This document shows, piece by piece, positions 52,204 to 64,000 of a stretch of 64,000 bases of DNA (position 1 is its first letter; every line of letters starts with the position of its first letter). The stretch covers positions 372,001-436,000 of the forward strand of contig NZ_QYAC01000003.1 in NCBI RefSeq assembly GCF_016758195.1, given 5' to 3'. This DNA comes from Leucobacter chromiireducens subsp. solipictus (GTDB lineage Bacteria > Actinomycetota > Actinomycetes > Actinomycetales > Microbacteriaceae). The translations under genes were made by a program, and so were the position numbers. The notes below the pieces were generated by a model. The model had not been told where the DNA came from, did not search any database, and was given only the letters and a program-made list of their open reading frames with translations.

Positions 52204-53646
52204 GTGACTGACGTGCTGCTCTACGTGTTCGGGATCCTCATCATCCTGATCGGCCTTGCCGTGTCCATCGGGCTGCACGAGATCGGGCACCTGCTCCCCG
52301 CGAAACTGTTCGGCGTCAAAGTGACGCAGTACATGATCGGGTTCGGGAAGACGATCTGGTCCCGGAAGAAGGGCGAGACCGAGTACGGGGTCAAGATGCT
52401 GCCGCTCGGCGGCTACGTCGCGATGACCGGGATGTACCCGCCCAAGCAGCCGGGCGAGGCACCTCGGGCCTCCACGACGGGCTTTCTCAACTCCGTGGTG
52501 GAGGAGGGCCCGATCCACCCGCGCGCGAAGGACGGGAACACCGCTGAACTCGTGCGCGACGCCGAGCCTGCGGCCGCTGACGCCCCCCGGCGCGGGGTCG
52601 CCGGACTCGTGGACGAAGCCCGGCTCGCGAGCGCTGAAACCATTGCCGAGGGCGAAGACCACCGCGCCTTCTACCAGCTCGCGTGGTGGAAACGGGTCAT
52701 CGTCATGCTCGGCGGCCCGGTGATGAACCTCGTGCTCGCCTTCGTGTTCTTCGGCATCATGCTCGTCGGCTTCGGCCTGCCGCAGTCCAGCACCACGCTC
52801 GGTCAGGTGAGCGAGTGCCTGCAGCCCGCCGGGAGCACGGCCACGCAGTGCGCGGCGGAGGATCCGGCAGCGCCCGCAGCGGCCGCGGGTCTCATGCCCG
52901 GGGACGAGATCATCTCGGTGAATGGGACCCCGATCGCGGACTGGGACGAATTCCGGGGCCTCGTCGCGGCGAGCCCGGGCATCACCATGCAGCTCGGCAT
53001 CCTGCGTGACGGGAGCGAACAGCGTGTCTCCCTGACCCCCGAGCCCAACGCTCGGGTGGTCGTCGACGCGCAGGGGCGCGCGGTGACCGACGCCGCGGGG
53101 GCGCCCGTCACCGAGGTGGTCGGCATGGTGGGGGCGACCCCCGCGAGCGAGACCGTGCCGCAGCCGCTTTCCGCCGTACCCGGCTTTGTCGGCGACAACG
53201 TCGCCCAGGTCGCCCGGGTGATCAGCCAGCTGCCGCAACGCATGGTCGCGACCTGGAACGCCGCGTTCGGCGCGGAGGAGCGGGACCCGAATGGCCCCAT
53301 GAGCGTGGTCGGCGTGGGACGCCTCGCCGGGGAGATCGTGAGTCTCGACGAGGCCCCCGTGGCCGCCCGTGCCCAGACCGTGATCGGCCTGCTCGGCTCG
53401 CTGAACGTGGCGCTGTTCGTGTTCAACCTCCTGCCCCTCATGCCGCTCGACGGCGGCCACGTGCTCGGCGCGTTCTACGAGGCCATGAAGCGCGGTATCG
53501 CGAAGCTCCGCGGCAAGCCGGATCCCGGGCCGGTGGACTCCGCAAAGATGGTGCCGATCACCTTCGTCGTGGTGATCGTGTTCGGGGCAATGACGGCGTT
53601 GCTCGTCTACGCGGACCTGGTCAAACCGGTGAACTTCTTCGGGTAG
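52204..53646 (+). CDS. rseP: Site-2 protease, RseP/M50 family
   Basis: 480 residues. Zinc motif [17 protein letters not shown] (H25, E26, H29) in the first membrane helix; a PDZ domain ([17 protein letters not shown]); and [15 protein letters not shown] near the end. A long loop (about 90-155) sits between the first helix and the second. It cuts anti-sigma factors or signal peptides within the membrane. GTG 52204 has TAGCCT six bases upstream (52192-52197). Confidence 0.93.
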   Translation: MTDVLLYVFGILIILIGLAVSIGLHEIGHLLPAKLFGVKVTQYMIGFGKTIWSRKKGETEYGVKMLPLGGYVAMTGMYPPKQPGEAPRASTTGFLNSVVEEGPIHPRAKDGNTAELVRDAEPAAADAPRRGVAGLVDEARLASAETIAEGEDHRAFYQLAWWKRVIVMLGGPVMNLVLAFVFFGIMLVGFGLPQSSTTLGQVSECLQPAGSTATQCAAEDPAAPAAAAGLMPGDEIISVNGTPIADWDEFRGLVAASPGITMQLGILRDGSEQRVSLTPEPNARVVVDAQGRAVTDAAGAPVTEVVGMVGATPASETVPQPLSAVPGFVGDNVAQVARVISQLPQRMVATWNAAFGAEERDPNGPMSVVGVGRLAGEIVSLDEAPVAARAQTVIGLLGSLNVALFVFNLLPLMPLDGGHVLGAFYEAMKRGIAKLRGKPDPGPVDSAKMVPITFVVVIVFGAMTALLVYADLVKPVNFFG

Positions 53647-53717
53647 CGGGGTCGCTCAGTACGGGCGGCACGCCCCGCCCGGGCGCGTTCGCAGGATCCG
53701 CGAGTAGACTGATCGCT

Positions 53718-54866
53718 GTGGCAGCAGTCAATCTGGGTATTCCCAAGGTCCCCGTAACCCTCGCACCCCGGCGCAAGTCCCGTGAAATCAAGGTCGGATC
53801 CGTCACTGTCGGCGGGAAATCGCAGATCTCCGTCCAGTCGATGACCACGACCCCGACGACCGACATCAACGCGACCCTGCAGCAGATCGCGGAGCTCACC
53901 GCCTCCGGCTGCGACATCGTGCGCGTCGCGTGCCCGAGCCGTGACGATGCCGAGGCGCTCCCGATCATCGCGAAGAAGAGCCAGATCCCCGTGATCGCGG
54001 ACATCCACTTCCAGCCGAACTACGTGTACGCCGCGATCGACGCGGGCTGCGCGGCGGTCCGCGTCAACCCGGGCAACATTCGCAAGTTCGACGACCAGGT
54101 CGGCGAGATCGCGAAGCGCGCGAAGGCCGCGGGCGTCTCGCTCCGCATCGGCGTGAACGCCGGCTCGCTGGATCCCCGCCTGCTGCAGAAGTACGGCAAG
54201 GCCACGCCGGAGGCGCTCGTCGAGAGCGCCGTCTGGGAGGCGTCGCTCTTCGAAGAGCATGATTTCCACGACTTCAAGATCTCCGTGAAGCACAACGACC
54301 CGATCGTCATGGTGCAGGCCTACCGTCAGCTCGCCGAGCGCGGCGACTGGCCGCTGCATCTCGGGGTCACCGAGGCCGGCCCCGCGTTCCAGGGCACCAT
54401 CAAGAGCGCCACCGCGTTCGGGATCCTGCTCTCCGAGGGCATCGGCGACACGATCCGGGTCTCGCTCTCCGCGCCGCCGGTCGAAGAGGTGAAGGTCGGC
54501 CTGCAGATCCTGCAGTCCCTGAACCTGCGCGAGCGCAAGCTTGAGATCGTGTCGTGCCCGTCCTGCGGCCGCGCACAGGTCGACGTCTACACGCTCGCCG
54601 AGCAGGTCACCAAGGGCCTGGAGGGCATGAGCGTCCCGCTGCGCGTCGCCGTCATGGGCTGCGTCGTGAACGGCCCCGGCGAGGCCCGTGAAGCCGACCT
54701 CGGCGTCGCTTCCGGGAATGGCAAGGGGCAGATCTTCGTGAAGGGCGAGGTCATCAAGACCGTGCCCGAGAGCGAGATCGTCGCGACGCTGATCGAGGAA
54801 GCGAACCGCATCGCCGCCGAGATGCCAAACTCCGAGACGGGCGCCCCCGAGGTCATCACGGCGTAG
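53718..54866 (+). CDS. ispG: 4-hydroxy-3-methylbut-2-enyl diphosphate synthase
   Basis: 382 residues. Iron-sulfur enzyme of the MEP pathway. [35 protein letters not shown] and VRVNPGNI are typical; 4Fe-4S cysteines are in [13 protein letters not shown] and [21 protein letters not shown] 53718 has TAGACT seven bases upstream (53705-53710). Confidence 0.96.
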   Translation: MAAVNLGIPKVPVTLAPRRKSREIKVGSVTVGGKSQISVQSMTTTPTTDINATLQQIAELTASGCDIVRVACPSRDDAEALPIIAKKSQIPVIADIHFQPNYVYAAIDAGCAAVRVNPGNIRKFDDQVGEIAKRAKAAGVSLRIGVNAGSLDPRLLQKYGKATPEALVESAVWEASLFEEHDFHDFKISVKHNDPIVMVQAYRQLAERGDWPLHLGVTEAGPAFQGTIKSATAFGILLSEGIGDTIRVSLSAPPVEEVKVGLQILQSLNLRERKLEIVSCPSCGRAQVDVYTLAEQVTKGLEGMSVPLRVAVMGCVVNGPGEAREADLGVASGNGKGQIFVKGEVIKTVPESEIVATLIEEANRIAAEMPNSETGAPEVITA

Positions 54867-54909
54867 CGCCGAAGCGTCGGACCTCTCTGCGGCGGGTCGT
54901 GGCCTCCGG

Positions 54910-54943
54910 GCCTCGGCCCGCTCGCGGTTTCCGCGGGCGAGGC
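54910..54943. terminator. Bidirectional hairpin between ispG and the RNB nuclease
   Basis: GCCTCGG-CCCGC pairs with GCGGGCGAGGC around a short CGCGG/CCGCG core, with a one-base bulge. It lies between two convergent stops. No U tract on either side. Confidence 0.55.
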
Positions 54944-56362
54944 TCAGTCCGCGACGAGCTCGACCGTGCCGGTCGCGATCGTGGCGCTCACCACGCGGAC
55001 GGTCGCCATCGTGCCGACCGTCAGGCCGTCCGCGGGACACTGCGTGGTGACGGGCGGCTCCACCACCTGCACCCGGGCGCGGGTGCCGCGCACCTCAATG
55101 ACGACCGCCTCGAGGCGCTCACCGACGCGGTCTCGGAGCAGCGCGGCCTCGACGCGGTCGATCGCCGCGGAACTGAGCTGCGAGGCGCGCTGATTCGAGG
55201 CCTGCATGAGCCGCGGGAGCTCCGGGAGACTCGCTCTCGCCCACTCCGGCACGGGGGTGCCGGCGCTGAGCGCGGAGCACACCACGAGCCCCCAGCGGTC
55301 GACGAGCCGCCGCAGCGGGGCCGTCACGTGCGCGTAGGGGGCCGCGATGGCCGCCTGGTGGGTTTCCTCGGGCGAGACACCGTCGAACGCGGCGTAGTCG
55401 GCACCGCGGAACAGCGCCGCCGCGGCCTGGAGCACCGCGGGGGTGTGCGGCGCGTCGGGGGAGAGGCGGTGCAGGTACTCGCCGTAGCTCAGCTCGGGGT
55501 CCCACGGATCGCCGAGCGCGGCAACGCGGCCGCGGAACTCGCGCAGGGCCTCGGGCGCCGGGCTGGGCATCGTGCGCAGGATCCCCACTCCGCCGGCCAG
55601 CATGAGCTCGCCGGCCACGATGCCGGTCAGCAGCGACAGTTGCGCGTTCCACTCCTCGACCGGGAGCGGGAACCGCCGTTCGATGCGGTACCCCGCCGCG
55701 GACTCGATGATCCGCTCCTCCGGCATGTTCAGGCTCGCGCCGCCGCGCAGCCGCTCCTGCGCCTGACGCAGCCGCCCCACCTCGGGCAGCAGCGACAGCG
55801 GTTCGGCGGCGGTGCCCGCGTCGAGGGCGCGCTGTGCGCCGGGGTAGTCGAGCTGGGCGCGGGAGCGGATCAGCGCGCGCTCCAATCGGGTGTCACCGAC
55901 CGCCCCGGACGCATCAAGCCGGATCGTCCACACGCGGGCTGAACGGTCCTCGCCGGGCAGGAGTGACGCGCGGCCCTCGCTCAGCACGCGGGGGTGCAGC
56001 GGGACCGTGCCGTCGGGGAGGTAAAGCGTCTGCCCGCGATCCCGCGCCGCCGCATCGAGTGGCCCCTCCGGGGGGACGTAGCCGGGCACGTCCGCGATCG
56101 CGTAGCGCACCAGCCAGCCGGAACCCGCGCGGGCAATGTGGAACGCCTGGTCAAGGTCGCGGGATCCGGGCGGGTCGAGGGTGACAAACGGGATATCGCG
56201 CAGATCCAGCTCCGGGACCACCGGGGTCGAGGCCGCGGCCTCGGCCGTCGCCGCCTCGGGAAACCCGTTCGGAACGGAAAACTCGGTGCGGAGCGCAGCG
56301 AGCGCTACCGCGAGCTCCCCGTGGGTGGACTGCGGTGCGAATTGGGTGCGCCGTGCCGGCAT
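54944..56362 (-). CDS. RNB-domain ribonuclease, RNase II/R type
   Basis: 472 residues. LDPPGSRDLDQAFHI carries catalytic Asp residues; AIADVPGYVPPEGPLDAAARDRGQTLYLPD (read in parts), SLNMPEERI and YAHVTAPLRRLVDRWGLV follow. It degrades single-stranded RNA from the 3' end. Cold-shock and S1 domains seen in RNase R are short or absent, as in the small actinobacterial form. ATG 56362 has TAGGGT six bases upstream (56369-56374). Confidence 0.9.
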   Translation of the reverse strand: MPARRTQFAPQSTHGELAVALAALRTEFSVPNGFPEAATAEAAASTPVVPELDLRDIPFVTLDPPGSRDLDQAFHIARAGSGWLVRYAIADVPGYVPPEGPLDAAARDRGQTLYLPDGTVPLHPRVLSEGRASLLPGEDRSARVWTIRLDASGAVGDTRLERALIRSRAQLDYPGAQRALDAGTAAEPLSLLPEVGRLRQAQERLRGGASLNMPEERIIESAAGYRIERRFPLPVEEWNAQLSLLTGIVAGELMLAGGVGILRTMPSPAPEALREFRGRVAALGDPWDPELSYGEYLHRLSPDAPHTPAVLQAAAALFRGADYAAFDGVSPEETHQAAIAAPYAHVTAPLRRLVDRWGLVVCSALSAGTPVPEWARASLPELPRLMQASNQRASQLSSAAIDRVEAALLRDRVGERLEAVVIEVRGTRARVQVVEPPVTTQCPADGLTVGTMATVRVVSATIATGTVELVAD

Positions 56363-56409
56363 GGCCTCACCCTATCGGGTAGACCGGCGAGCATGCCTAG
56401 ACTGAGGGG

Positions 56410-57471
56410 GTGACTTCTCCGCAGCTTTCCGGTTCCGACGCGGCCCAGGCCGCGCTTCGCGCGACGCTGACCGAGCTCCTTGCCGAGCACGGCATCACGG
56501 CGCACCGCACCCTGATCCGGCGCATCCTGGAGACGGGGGTGGGGCTCGGGCAGGACGGCACGGCGCGGCGGGATCTCAAGATCACCGCGGCCGCCGTCGA
56601 GGAGATGCGCGCCGCGTTCCGACTGTTCGCGCCCTATGAGGGGATCCCCAAGGTCACGATCTTCGGGTCGGCGCGCACGCAGTCCCACGATCCGCTGTGG
56701 GAGCTCGCCGCCGGCACCGCACGGGCGCTCGCCGAGCAGGGCTGGCTCGTCGTCACCGGGGCGGGCCCCGGCATCATGGAAGCCGCGGCGACCGGGGCCG
56801 GGGCCGAACGCTCGCTCGGGGTCTCGATCCGGCTCCCGTTCGAGGAGGAGCCGAACGCGCTCGTCGCGGTCGACGGGCGGCAGGTCGCCATGAAGTACTT
56901 CTTCACCCGCAAGCTCATGCTCGTGAAAGAGTCACTCGGCTTTGTGTGCCTTCCGGGCGGCTTCGGCACCATGGACGAAACGTTCGAGCTGCTGACCCTG
57001 CAGCAGACCGGGAAGATGGATCCGGTGCCGATCGTGCTGCTGGATCGCCCCGGCGGCACGTTCTGGCGCGGCTTCGCGGCGTTCGTGACCGAGCAGCTGG
57101 CCGCGAGCGGGCTCGTCGCGGTCGATGACCTGGACCGCGTGCTCATCACGACCTCGGAGGAGGCCGCGGTAGCGGAGATCACCGGGTTCTGGCGCAACTA
57201 CGACTCGCTGCGCTGGTTCGGTGCCGAACTCGTGCTCCGGCTGCGCGCCGAGCCGAGCGATGCGGAGCTCGACGAACTGAACGAGCGTTTCTCGGGGCTC
57301 TGCGAGACCGGGCGGATCGAACGTGCGGCCGCGCGGCCGGAGGAGTCCTCGGACCGTGATGTGCCGGATCTGCCGCGGATCGTGTTCACCCCGCGGAGGC
57401 GCGCGGTCGGTGACCTGCACCGGCTGATTCGGGCGCTGAACGAACTGGGCTCCGCCCCGGTCGATGCCTAA
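56410..57471 (+). CDS. LOG-family protein
   Basis: 353 residues. VTIFGSARTQSHDPLWELA, VVTGAGPGIMEAAATGAG and LPGGFGTMDETFELLTLQQTGK (read in parts) match the LOG/lysine decarboxylase-like family, some of which activate cytokinin by phosphoribohydrolysis. An N-terminal extension of about 75 residues and a C-terminal extension are present. GTG 56410 has TAGACT six bases upstream (56398-56403) and overlaps GAGGGG. It overlaps the next gene by eight bases. Confidence 0.87.
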   Translation: MTSPQLSGSDAAQAALRATLTELLAEHGITAHRTLIRRILETGVGLGQDGTARRDLKITAAAVEEMRAAFRLFAPYEGIPKVTIFGSARTQSHDPLWELAAGTARALAEQGWLVVTGAGPGIMEAAATGAGAERSLGVSIRLPFEEEPNALVAVDGRQVAMKYFFTRKLMLVKESLGFVCLPGGFGTMDETFELLTLQQTGKMDPVPIVLLDRPGGTFWRGFAAFVTEQLAASGLVAVDDLDRVLITTSEEAAVAEITGFWRNYDSLRWFGAELVLRLRAEPSDAELDELNERFSGLCETGRIERAAARPEESSDRDVPDLPRIVFTPRRRAVGDLHRLIRALNELGSAPVDA

Positions 57472-58212
57472 ACCGCGGCCCCGTTCCCGCGCGCTGCGGT
57501 GGATCGGCTGGTCGCTCGGGGCCGTGGCGCTCATCGTGCTCGCCGGTCCGATGGTCCTCGCCGTGCCCGCCGTGAACGAGGCGTTTCCCGAGCGCACGGC
57601 GGTCGAGTGCCGGGTCGGGAATCCCGAAAACGTGCGCACGTTCGGCCGGGCGCGTTTCTCACGCGAGAAGCTCGTGCCCACCGACTGCGGGGTGTTCCGC
57701 GTCACGCACAAGCGACAGGCCGCGTGTACGAGCGACCCCGGCCGCGACGTGCAGCTGGTACCGGGCACCCGCTACGACCTCGTGGTGCGCGGCCCCGACA
57801 TCCCGATCCTCACCTCGCCCCACGTGGTGTCCGCAGTGATCTCGGCCGATCAGGGCCCGCCGCCGAAGTCGCGCTTTGCCGAGCTCGATGCGCTGAGCGA
57901 TGCGCTGTTGGCCGAGCTCGATCCTGAGACGCGCGCCGAGCTCGAAGCCCAGACCGACGAGCGGCTCGCGGGCGTCGACGCGCTCCAGGAGCAGTTCGCG
58001 CCGGAAACGCTCCGCGCCTTCGACTACGTACAGCCCCCATTCGACCCGCGGTGTGACGCGTCGCGGCGGGTGATGACCACGATCGGGGTGCAGATCATGG
58101 CACCCGAGCGCGCGGCCGAGTTGCTGGTGGTGCCCGCGGGCGAGACCCCGCGTGCACCGCTCCTCCCGTGCGCGGGGCCCTACTGCACCCTGGAATCCAC
58201 GCCGCAGCGCCG

Positions 58213-58216
<4 letters not shown>
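57464..58216 (+). CDS. Membrane-anchored uncharacterised protein
   Basis: 250 residues. Basic N-terminus and one hydrophobic segment (about 13-34), then an extracytoplasmic domain with six or seven cysteines that may pair (VECRVG, PTDCGVFRV, AACTSD, DPRCDAS, LLPCAGPYCT). A charged stretch SRFAELDALSDALLAELDPETRAELE (read in parts) suggests a helix. Family unknown. It overlaps the LOG gene by eight bases and is convergent with the UvrA paralogue. Confidence 0.7.
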
Positions 58217-60582
<2,366 letters not shown>

Positions 60583-60699
60583 GGAGGTAGCGTAGCGCGC
60601 GGCTCCGACGTTGCGTAGTGTGCCGTGCGAACCGTGCGTGTGAGCTTTCTGAACGGGGGTTTCTCGCAGTTCGTCACCGTGATCGTCTAAGCTCGCGGC

Positions 60700-61623
60700 A
60701 TGCCCCCGAGTGCCGCGCCTCTGAGCTGGGACCACGCCCGCCCGGCGGGCCGCGCGACGGCCCGAGTGCGGCCGCTCACGCTCGCCGCGGCGCTCGCGGT
60801 GTGCGCGATCGCGCCCGCCTGGTTCGTGGTGGAGCAGCTCTGGCTCGGCGCGCTGCTCGCGCTGCTCGGCCTCGCGCTCGCCGCCTGGGCCGGGCGGAGC
60901 GCCGGGCGCCGCGCGCGGCCGGATCCAGCGCGGCGGCCCGGCCCTACGGCACCGCGGCCCCCGTCCCTCCTGCGCGACCTCTCACTCATCGTGCTGGGCC
61001 TCGCGATCGTCCGCACGATCCCGCTCGCCGCCCAGCTCGACACCGGCTCGATGATCCGCTTCACCCTGGCGCTCGGCGGGGCCGTGCTGGTGCCGTACCT
61101 CGTTTCGCGCTTCGTGTACCGCGACCGGGCGACCGCGTTTCCGTGGCGGGCCGGACAGCGCTGGGGGCGTTTCCACTGGGGCTGGCTCGGGGCGGTGCTC
61201 GTGCTCGGCTGGCTGATCCTGCCCTGGTACTTTCTGAGCTCCGGGGTCTACCTGAACTGGCCGCGGGTGGACACGCCGGACCTCATCGCCCGCCTGTTCC
61301 TCGGGGTCGGCGCGGTGGGGATCTGGGACGAACTGTTCTTCATCTGCACGGTGTTCGCGTTGCTGCTGCGGCACTTCCCGTTCTGGGTCGCCAACGCGCT
61401 GCAAACGATCGTGTTCGTGTCGTTTCTGTGGGAGCTCGGCTACCGGGCCTGGGGGCCACTCCTGACGATCCCGTTTGCGCTGATGCAGGGGCTGATCTTC
61501 GCGCGCACGCGCTCGCTCGGCTACGTCGTGACCGTGCACCTGCTGTTCGACGCGGTCGTGTTCGCCGTTCTCGTGCACGCGCACAACCCGGAGCTGTTCC
61601 GCGTGTTCCTGACGGCGCCGTAG
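60700..61623 (+). CDS. CPBP-family intramembrane protease-like protein
   Basis: 307 residues, about eight membrane segments. WDELFFICTVFALLLRHFP holds the DE/glutamate block, and LGYVVTVHLLFDAVVF has the histidine of the CPBP (Abi/CAAX) family. Metal-dependent cleavage in the membrane is expected; target unknown. ATG 60700 has TAAGCT six bases upstream (60688-60693). An N-terminal Pro/Arg-rich segment lies in the cytoplasm. Confidence 0.8.
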   Translation: MPPSAAPLSWDHARPAGRATARVRPLTLAAALAVCAIAPAWFVVEQLWLGALLALLGLALAAWAGRSAGRRARPDPARRPGPTAPRPPSLLRDLSLIVLGLAIVRTIPLAAQLDTGSMIRFTLALGGAVLVPYLVSRFVYRDRATAFPWRAGQRWGRFHWGWLGAVLVLGWLILPWYFLSSGVYLNWPRVDTPDLIARLFLGVGAVGIWDELFFICTVFALLLRHFPFWVANALQTIVFVSFLWELGYRAWGPLLTIPFALMQGLIFARTRSLGYVVTVHLLFDAVVFAVLVHAHNPELFRVFLTAP

Positions 61624-61717
61624 GGCCCCCGCGCCCCTGCCACCGCGCCCCAGCGTGTGACGAGCGGGTACGGGGTCGGATCTGTGATCCCGCCGTGCGG
61701 CGTGACCGCCCCGTGGG

Positions 61718-62158
61718 CTACTGCGCGATCAGCGTCGCGATCCGGCGCACCGCCAACTCGTAGCCCTGCACCCCGCACCCGACAATCACGCAGGCCGCAA
61801 CCGCGGAGATGAAGGAGTGGTGCCGGAACTCCTCGCGCCGGTGCACGTTGGAAATGTGGACCTCGGCGGTGGGCAGCGCCACCGCGCTGATCGCATCGCG
61901 CAGCGCCACCGAGGTGTGCGTGAACGCCCCCGGGTTGATGATGATGCCCGCGCAGTCCGTGCGGGCGTCGTGGATCGCGTCGAGCAACACGCCCTCGTGA
62001 TTGCTCTGCACCGCCCGCACCTCCAGGCCGAAGTCCGCCGCGACCCGGCTCGTCAGGGCCTCCACGTCGGCGAGCGTTTCCTCACCGTACACCTCGGGCT
62101 CGCGCGTGCCCAGCAGGTTCAGGTTCGGTCCGTTGACGAGCAAGATTCGCCGGGTCAT
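61718..62158 (-). CDS. aroQ: 3-dehydroquinate dehydratase, type II
   Basis: 146 residues. [17 protein letters not shown] has the flexible loop with Arg and Tyr; [31 protein letters not shown] and [16 protein letters not shown] complete the active site. Third step of the shikimate pathway. ATG 62158 follows an AGGAGG-type site. Confidence 0.96.
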   Translation of the reverse strand: MTRRILLVNGPNLNLLGTREPEVYGEETLADVEALTSRVAADFGLEVRAVQSNHEGVLLDAIHDARTDCAGIIINPGAFTHTSVALRDAISAVALPTAEVHISNVHRREEFRHHSFISAVAACVIVGCGVQGYELAVRRIATLIAQ

Positions 62159-62240
62159 TGTGTGCCTCCTGGTCCGTGCGGTACGGACATGCTACCGCGC
62201 CCAGCTTGGCCTCGCGGGCTTGCGCGACTACCGTGGTGGG

Positions 62241-62987
62241 GTGACCGAGCCAGATAGTCCTTCGTTCAAAAGCTTTGATCCCACCACATTTCGGGAGAAG
62301 CCCGTCTCCTTCGTACGCCGGAGCGGTCGCATGACCAGCGGGCAGCTGCGCGGCTGGGACGAGCTCTCGCCGCGCTACCTGATTAACGTGCCGCCCGGTC
62401 CCGCGGTCTCCAGCATCGCCGAGGGGGCCACCGGCAACCCCGAGGAACTGTTTGGCCGGCGCGCGCCGCTCGTGATCGAGATCGGATCCGGGCAGGGCCA
62501 CGCCATCGTGCACGCCGCGTCGCAGCGGCCGGACACGAACTTCCTCGCGCTCGAGGTGTTCCGTGCCGGGCTCGCCCGCACCATGACGGCGGCTGAGGAA
62601 GCCGATCTCGACAACCTGCGGCTGGCCGAGGTCAACGCTCCCGAAATGCTGGAGCGCTACCTGCCCGCCGGATCGGCCGACGAACTGTGGGTGTTCTTCC
62701 CGGACCCGTGGAAAAAGGCCCGCCATCACAAGCGACGCCTCATCGCCCCCGATTTCATGGCGATCGCGGCGCGCGTGCTCCGCCCGGGCGGCGTGATCCG
62801 GCTCGCCACCGACTGGGAGCACTACGCCGAGCAGATGCGCGAGGTGCTCGACGCGGCCGCCGAGTTCGAGCGGGACTTCGCGGGGGACTGGGCCGAGCGC
62901 TACGAGGGCCGCGTCCGCACCGCGTTCGAGCGGAAGGGCACCGAGAAGGGCCGCGCGATCCGCGATCTCACGTACCGTCGGGTGTAG
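62241..62987 (+). CDS. trmB: tRNA (guanine-N7-)-methyltransferase
   Basis: 248 residues. SAM site IEIGSGQGHAIVHAA; substrate block WVFFPDPWKKARHHKRRLI; late motif TDWEHYAEQM. Makes m7G46 in tRNA. GTG 62241 is chosen with TACCGT six bases upstream (62229-62234), although a weaker Shine-Dalgarno is also present. Confidence 0.94.
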   Translation: MTEPDSPSFKSFDPTTFREKPVSFVRRSGRMTSGQLRGWDELSPRYLINVPPGPAVSSIAEGATGNPEELFGRRAPLVIEIGSGQGHAIVHAASQRPDTNFLALEVFRAGLARTMTAAEEADLDNLRLAEVNAPEMLERYLPAGSADELWVFFPDPWKKARHHKRRLIAPDFMAIAARVLRPGGVIRLATDWEHYAEQMREVLDAAAEFERDFAGDWAERYEGRVRTAFERKGTEKGRAIRDLTYRRV

Positions 62988-63026
62988 CCGCGCCGGCGTC
63001 CTGCGCCGCAGCGGGCCGGGTGATGC

Positions 63027-63032
63027 TAAGCT
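63027..63032 (+). promoter_or_regulatory. Probable -10 of the glycine riboswitch transcript
   Basis: TAAGCT in GCTAAGCTGAGG lies about 30 bases before the first aptamer helix. The same hexamer precedes the CPBP gene at 60688. No clear -35 is seen. Confidence 0.55.
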
Positions 63033-63058
63033 GAGGCCACTCATGAATATGGGCCAAT

Positions 63059-63261
63059 ACGCTGTGGCGGGAGAGTCCAGGTGGCACGCGAGTGCGAGCC
63101 TGGCGCCGTAGGAGCAAACCCTCCCCGGGAATCTCTCAGGCATCCGTACCGCTGCAGCGTGGCAACTCTGGAAAGTAGCTGGTGAACCCGGCTCACCGAC
63201 GGTGCAAGGGTGCCCGATCCCGCGATCGGTTCGCCTGAATCTCTCAGGTTCCGTAACAGAG
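63059..63261 (+). ncRNA. Tandem glycine riboswitch
   Basis: Aptamer 1 (63059-63160) is closed by ACGCTG/CAGCGT and contains GGGAGAG and GAATCTCTCAGGCA. Aptamer 2 (63166-63261) is closed by CTCTG/CAGAG and has GGTGAAC and GAATCTCTCAGGTTCCGTAAC. Two glycine aptamers in series are the gcvT-type riboswitch that turns on glycine cleavage genes. gcvP begins 55 bases later. Confidence 0.95.
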
Positions 63262-63315
63262 CGGGGAGGATCCCACCCGGTGCGCTTTGGCGTACTCCCA
63301 CCTACGGAGATCCTC

Positions 63316-64000
63316 TTGAGCTTCACGCAGCCCGCTTCCTTCGCCGATCGCCATATCGGGGTCACGACCCCCGACGACATCGCCACGATGCTCGACACGC
63401 TGGGGTACGCAGACCTCGATGCGCTGGTCGACGCCGCAGTGCCCGCGGATATCCGCATGTCGGGCACGCTCGATCTGCCCGCCGCGCGGCGGGAGGAGGA
63501 GATCCTCGCCGATCTCCGCGCGCTCGCGAGCAAGAACGTGCTCAAGACGCAGATGATCGGGCAGGGCTTCTCTGACACGCACACGCCGCCGGTGATCCGC
63601 CGCAACGTGCTCGAGAGCCCGGCCTGGTACACGGCCTACACCCCCTACCAGCCGGAGATTTCGCAGGGCCGGCTCGAGGCGCTCCTGAACTTCCAGACCA
63701 TGGTGGCCGATCTCACCGGCCTGCACGTCGCGAACGCGTCGATGCTCGACGAATCCTCCTCGGCGGCGGAGGCCGTGCTGCTGATGCGTCGCGCCGGGAA
63801 GGCCCCCGCGACGGCCCGCGTGGTGGTGGACGCCAACGTCTTCCCGCAGACGATCGCGGTGATCGAGGGCCGCGCCGAAGCCCTCGACTTCGCGGTCGAG
63901 GTGGCGGACCTGACCTCGGGGCTGCCCGAGGGCGAGATCTTCGGCGTCGTGCTGCAGCAGCCCGGCAACGACGGCACGGTGCGCGAACAGTCCGAGCTGA
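63316..64000 (+). CDS. gcvP: Glycine dehydrogenase (P protein), N-terminal part
   Basis: 228 residues are visible; the gene runs off the end. TTG 63316 follows GGAG. FADRHIGVTTPDDIATMLDTLG, MIGQGFSDTHTPPVIRRNVLE, TAYTPYQPEISQGRLEALLNFQ (read in parts) and LDESSSAAEAVLLMRR are diagnostic of GcvP, the PLP decarboxylase of the glycine cleavage system. It is controlled by the riboswitch. A downstream ATG is possible but would lose the start of the family. Confidence 0.95.
   Translation, partial: MSFTQPASFADRHIGVTTPDDIATMLDTLGYADLDALVDAAVPADIRMSGTLDLPAARREEEILADLRALASKNVLKTQMIGQGFSDTHTPPVIRRNVLESPAWYTAYTPYQPEISQGRLEALLNFQTMVADLTGLHVANASMLDESSSAAEAVLLMRRAGKAPATARVVVDANVFPQTIAVIEGRAEALDFAVEVADLTSGLPEGEIFGVVLQQPGNDGTVREQSEL

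Noticed and set aside
50746-53460. A 904-codon open frame antisense to dxr and rseP
   Set aside because: It covers well-recognised genes on the other strand, and its His/Arg/Gly-rich translation matches no family.

Overview
The window is about 70% GC and densely packed, with many GTG starts, ATGA/GTGA stop-start overlaps and apparently leaderless genes. It looks like the chromosome of an actinobacterium. The gene set (nrtR-nadABC-cysteine desulfurase, dxr-rseP-ispG, BlaI/M56 pair, DUF4192, glycine riboswitch before gcvP) suggests Microbacteriaceae, perhaps close to Leucobacter or Microbacterium. That placement is inference. No phage, insertion sequence, rRNA or CRISPR array was seen.

Layout. 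1-4.8 kb: a cut-off gene, a Fur-family regulator, alanine racemase, a MocR regulator with its aminotransferase, and tRNA-Cys. One operator-like element recurs at both divergent promoters. 4.9-13.7 kb: a LctP-family permease, a second MocR regulator, and a phosphonate-type ABC transporter operon (HAD hydrolase-phnD-phnC-phnE-phnE-rpiR). 13.7-18.4 kb: a thiol-redox operon (DsbA-like, CcdA-like, a CxxC membrane protein) that carries its own BlaI repressor and M56 protease and is preceded by two tandem dyads. 18.4-21.8 kb: YaeQ, MarR and an MMPL exporter. 21.8-27.8 kb: a peptide ABC importer with a fused double ATPase, and a TetR regulator. 27.8-28.2 kb: noncoding simple repeats, including nine heptads. 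28.2-30.7 kb: a dienoyl-CoA-reductase-like enzyme and a cold-shock gene with a hairpin-rich 3' end.

30.9-37.0 kb: the NAD biosynthesis operon nrtR-nadA-nadB-nadC-(31-codon ORF)-cysteine desulfurase behind an NrtR-type operator. 37.1-43.4 kb: DUF4192, an unpartnered FAD flavoprotein with a divergent LysR, and a zinc alcohol dehydrogenase with a TetR. 43.4-48.4 kb: an AlkD-like protein, SufU, SufS, an MFS transporter and a membrane-anchored DsbA-like protein. 48.4-58.2 kb: rsmI, an FKBP lipoprotein, dxr-rseP-ispG (MEP isoprenoid pathway plus site-2 protease), an RNB nuclease and a LOG-family protein. 58.2-64.0 kb: a UvrA paralogue, a CPBP protease-like protein, aroQ, trmB, then a tandem glycine riboswitch before gcvP, which runs off the end.

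The points most worth following up are: the BlaI/M56-controlled redox operon; the duplicated TTGTC-N4-GACAA promoter element that covers two start codons; a cysteine tRNA with C instead of U at position 33; the 31-codon coupled ORF in the NAD operon; and the heptad array. At least fifteen genes show a TANNNT hexamer 6-7 bases before the start codon, which is the layout expected of leaderless transcripts.
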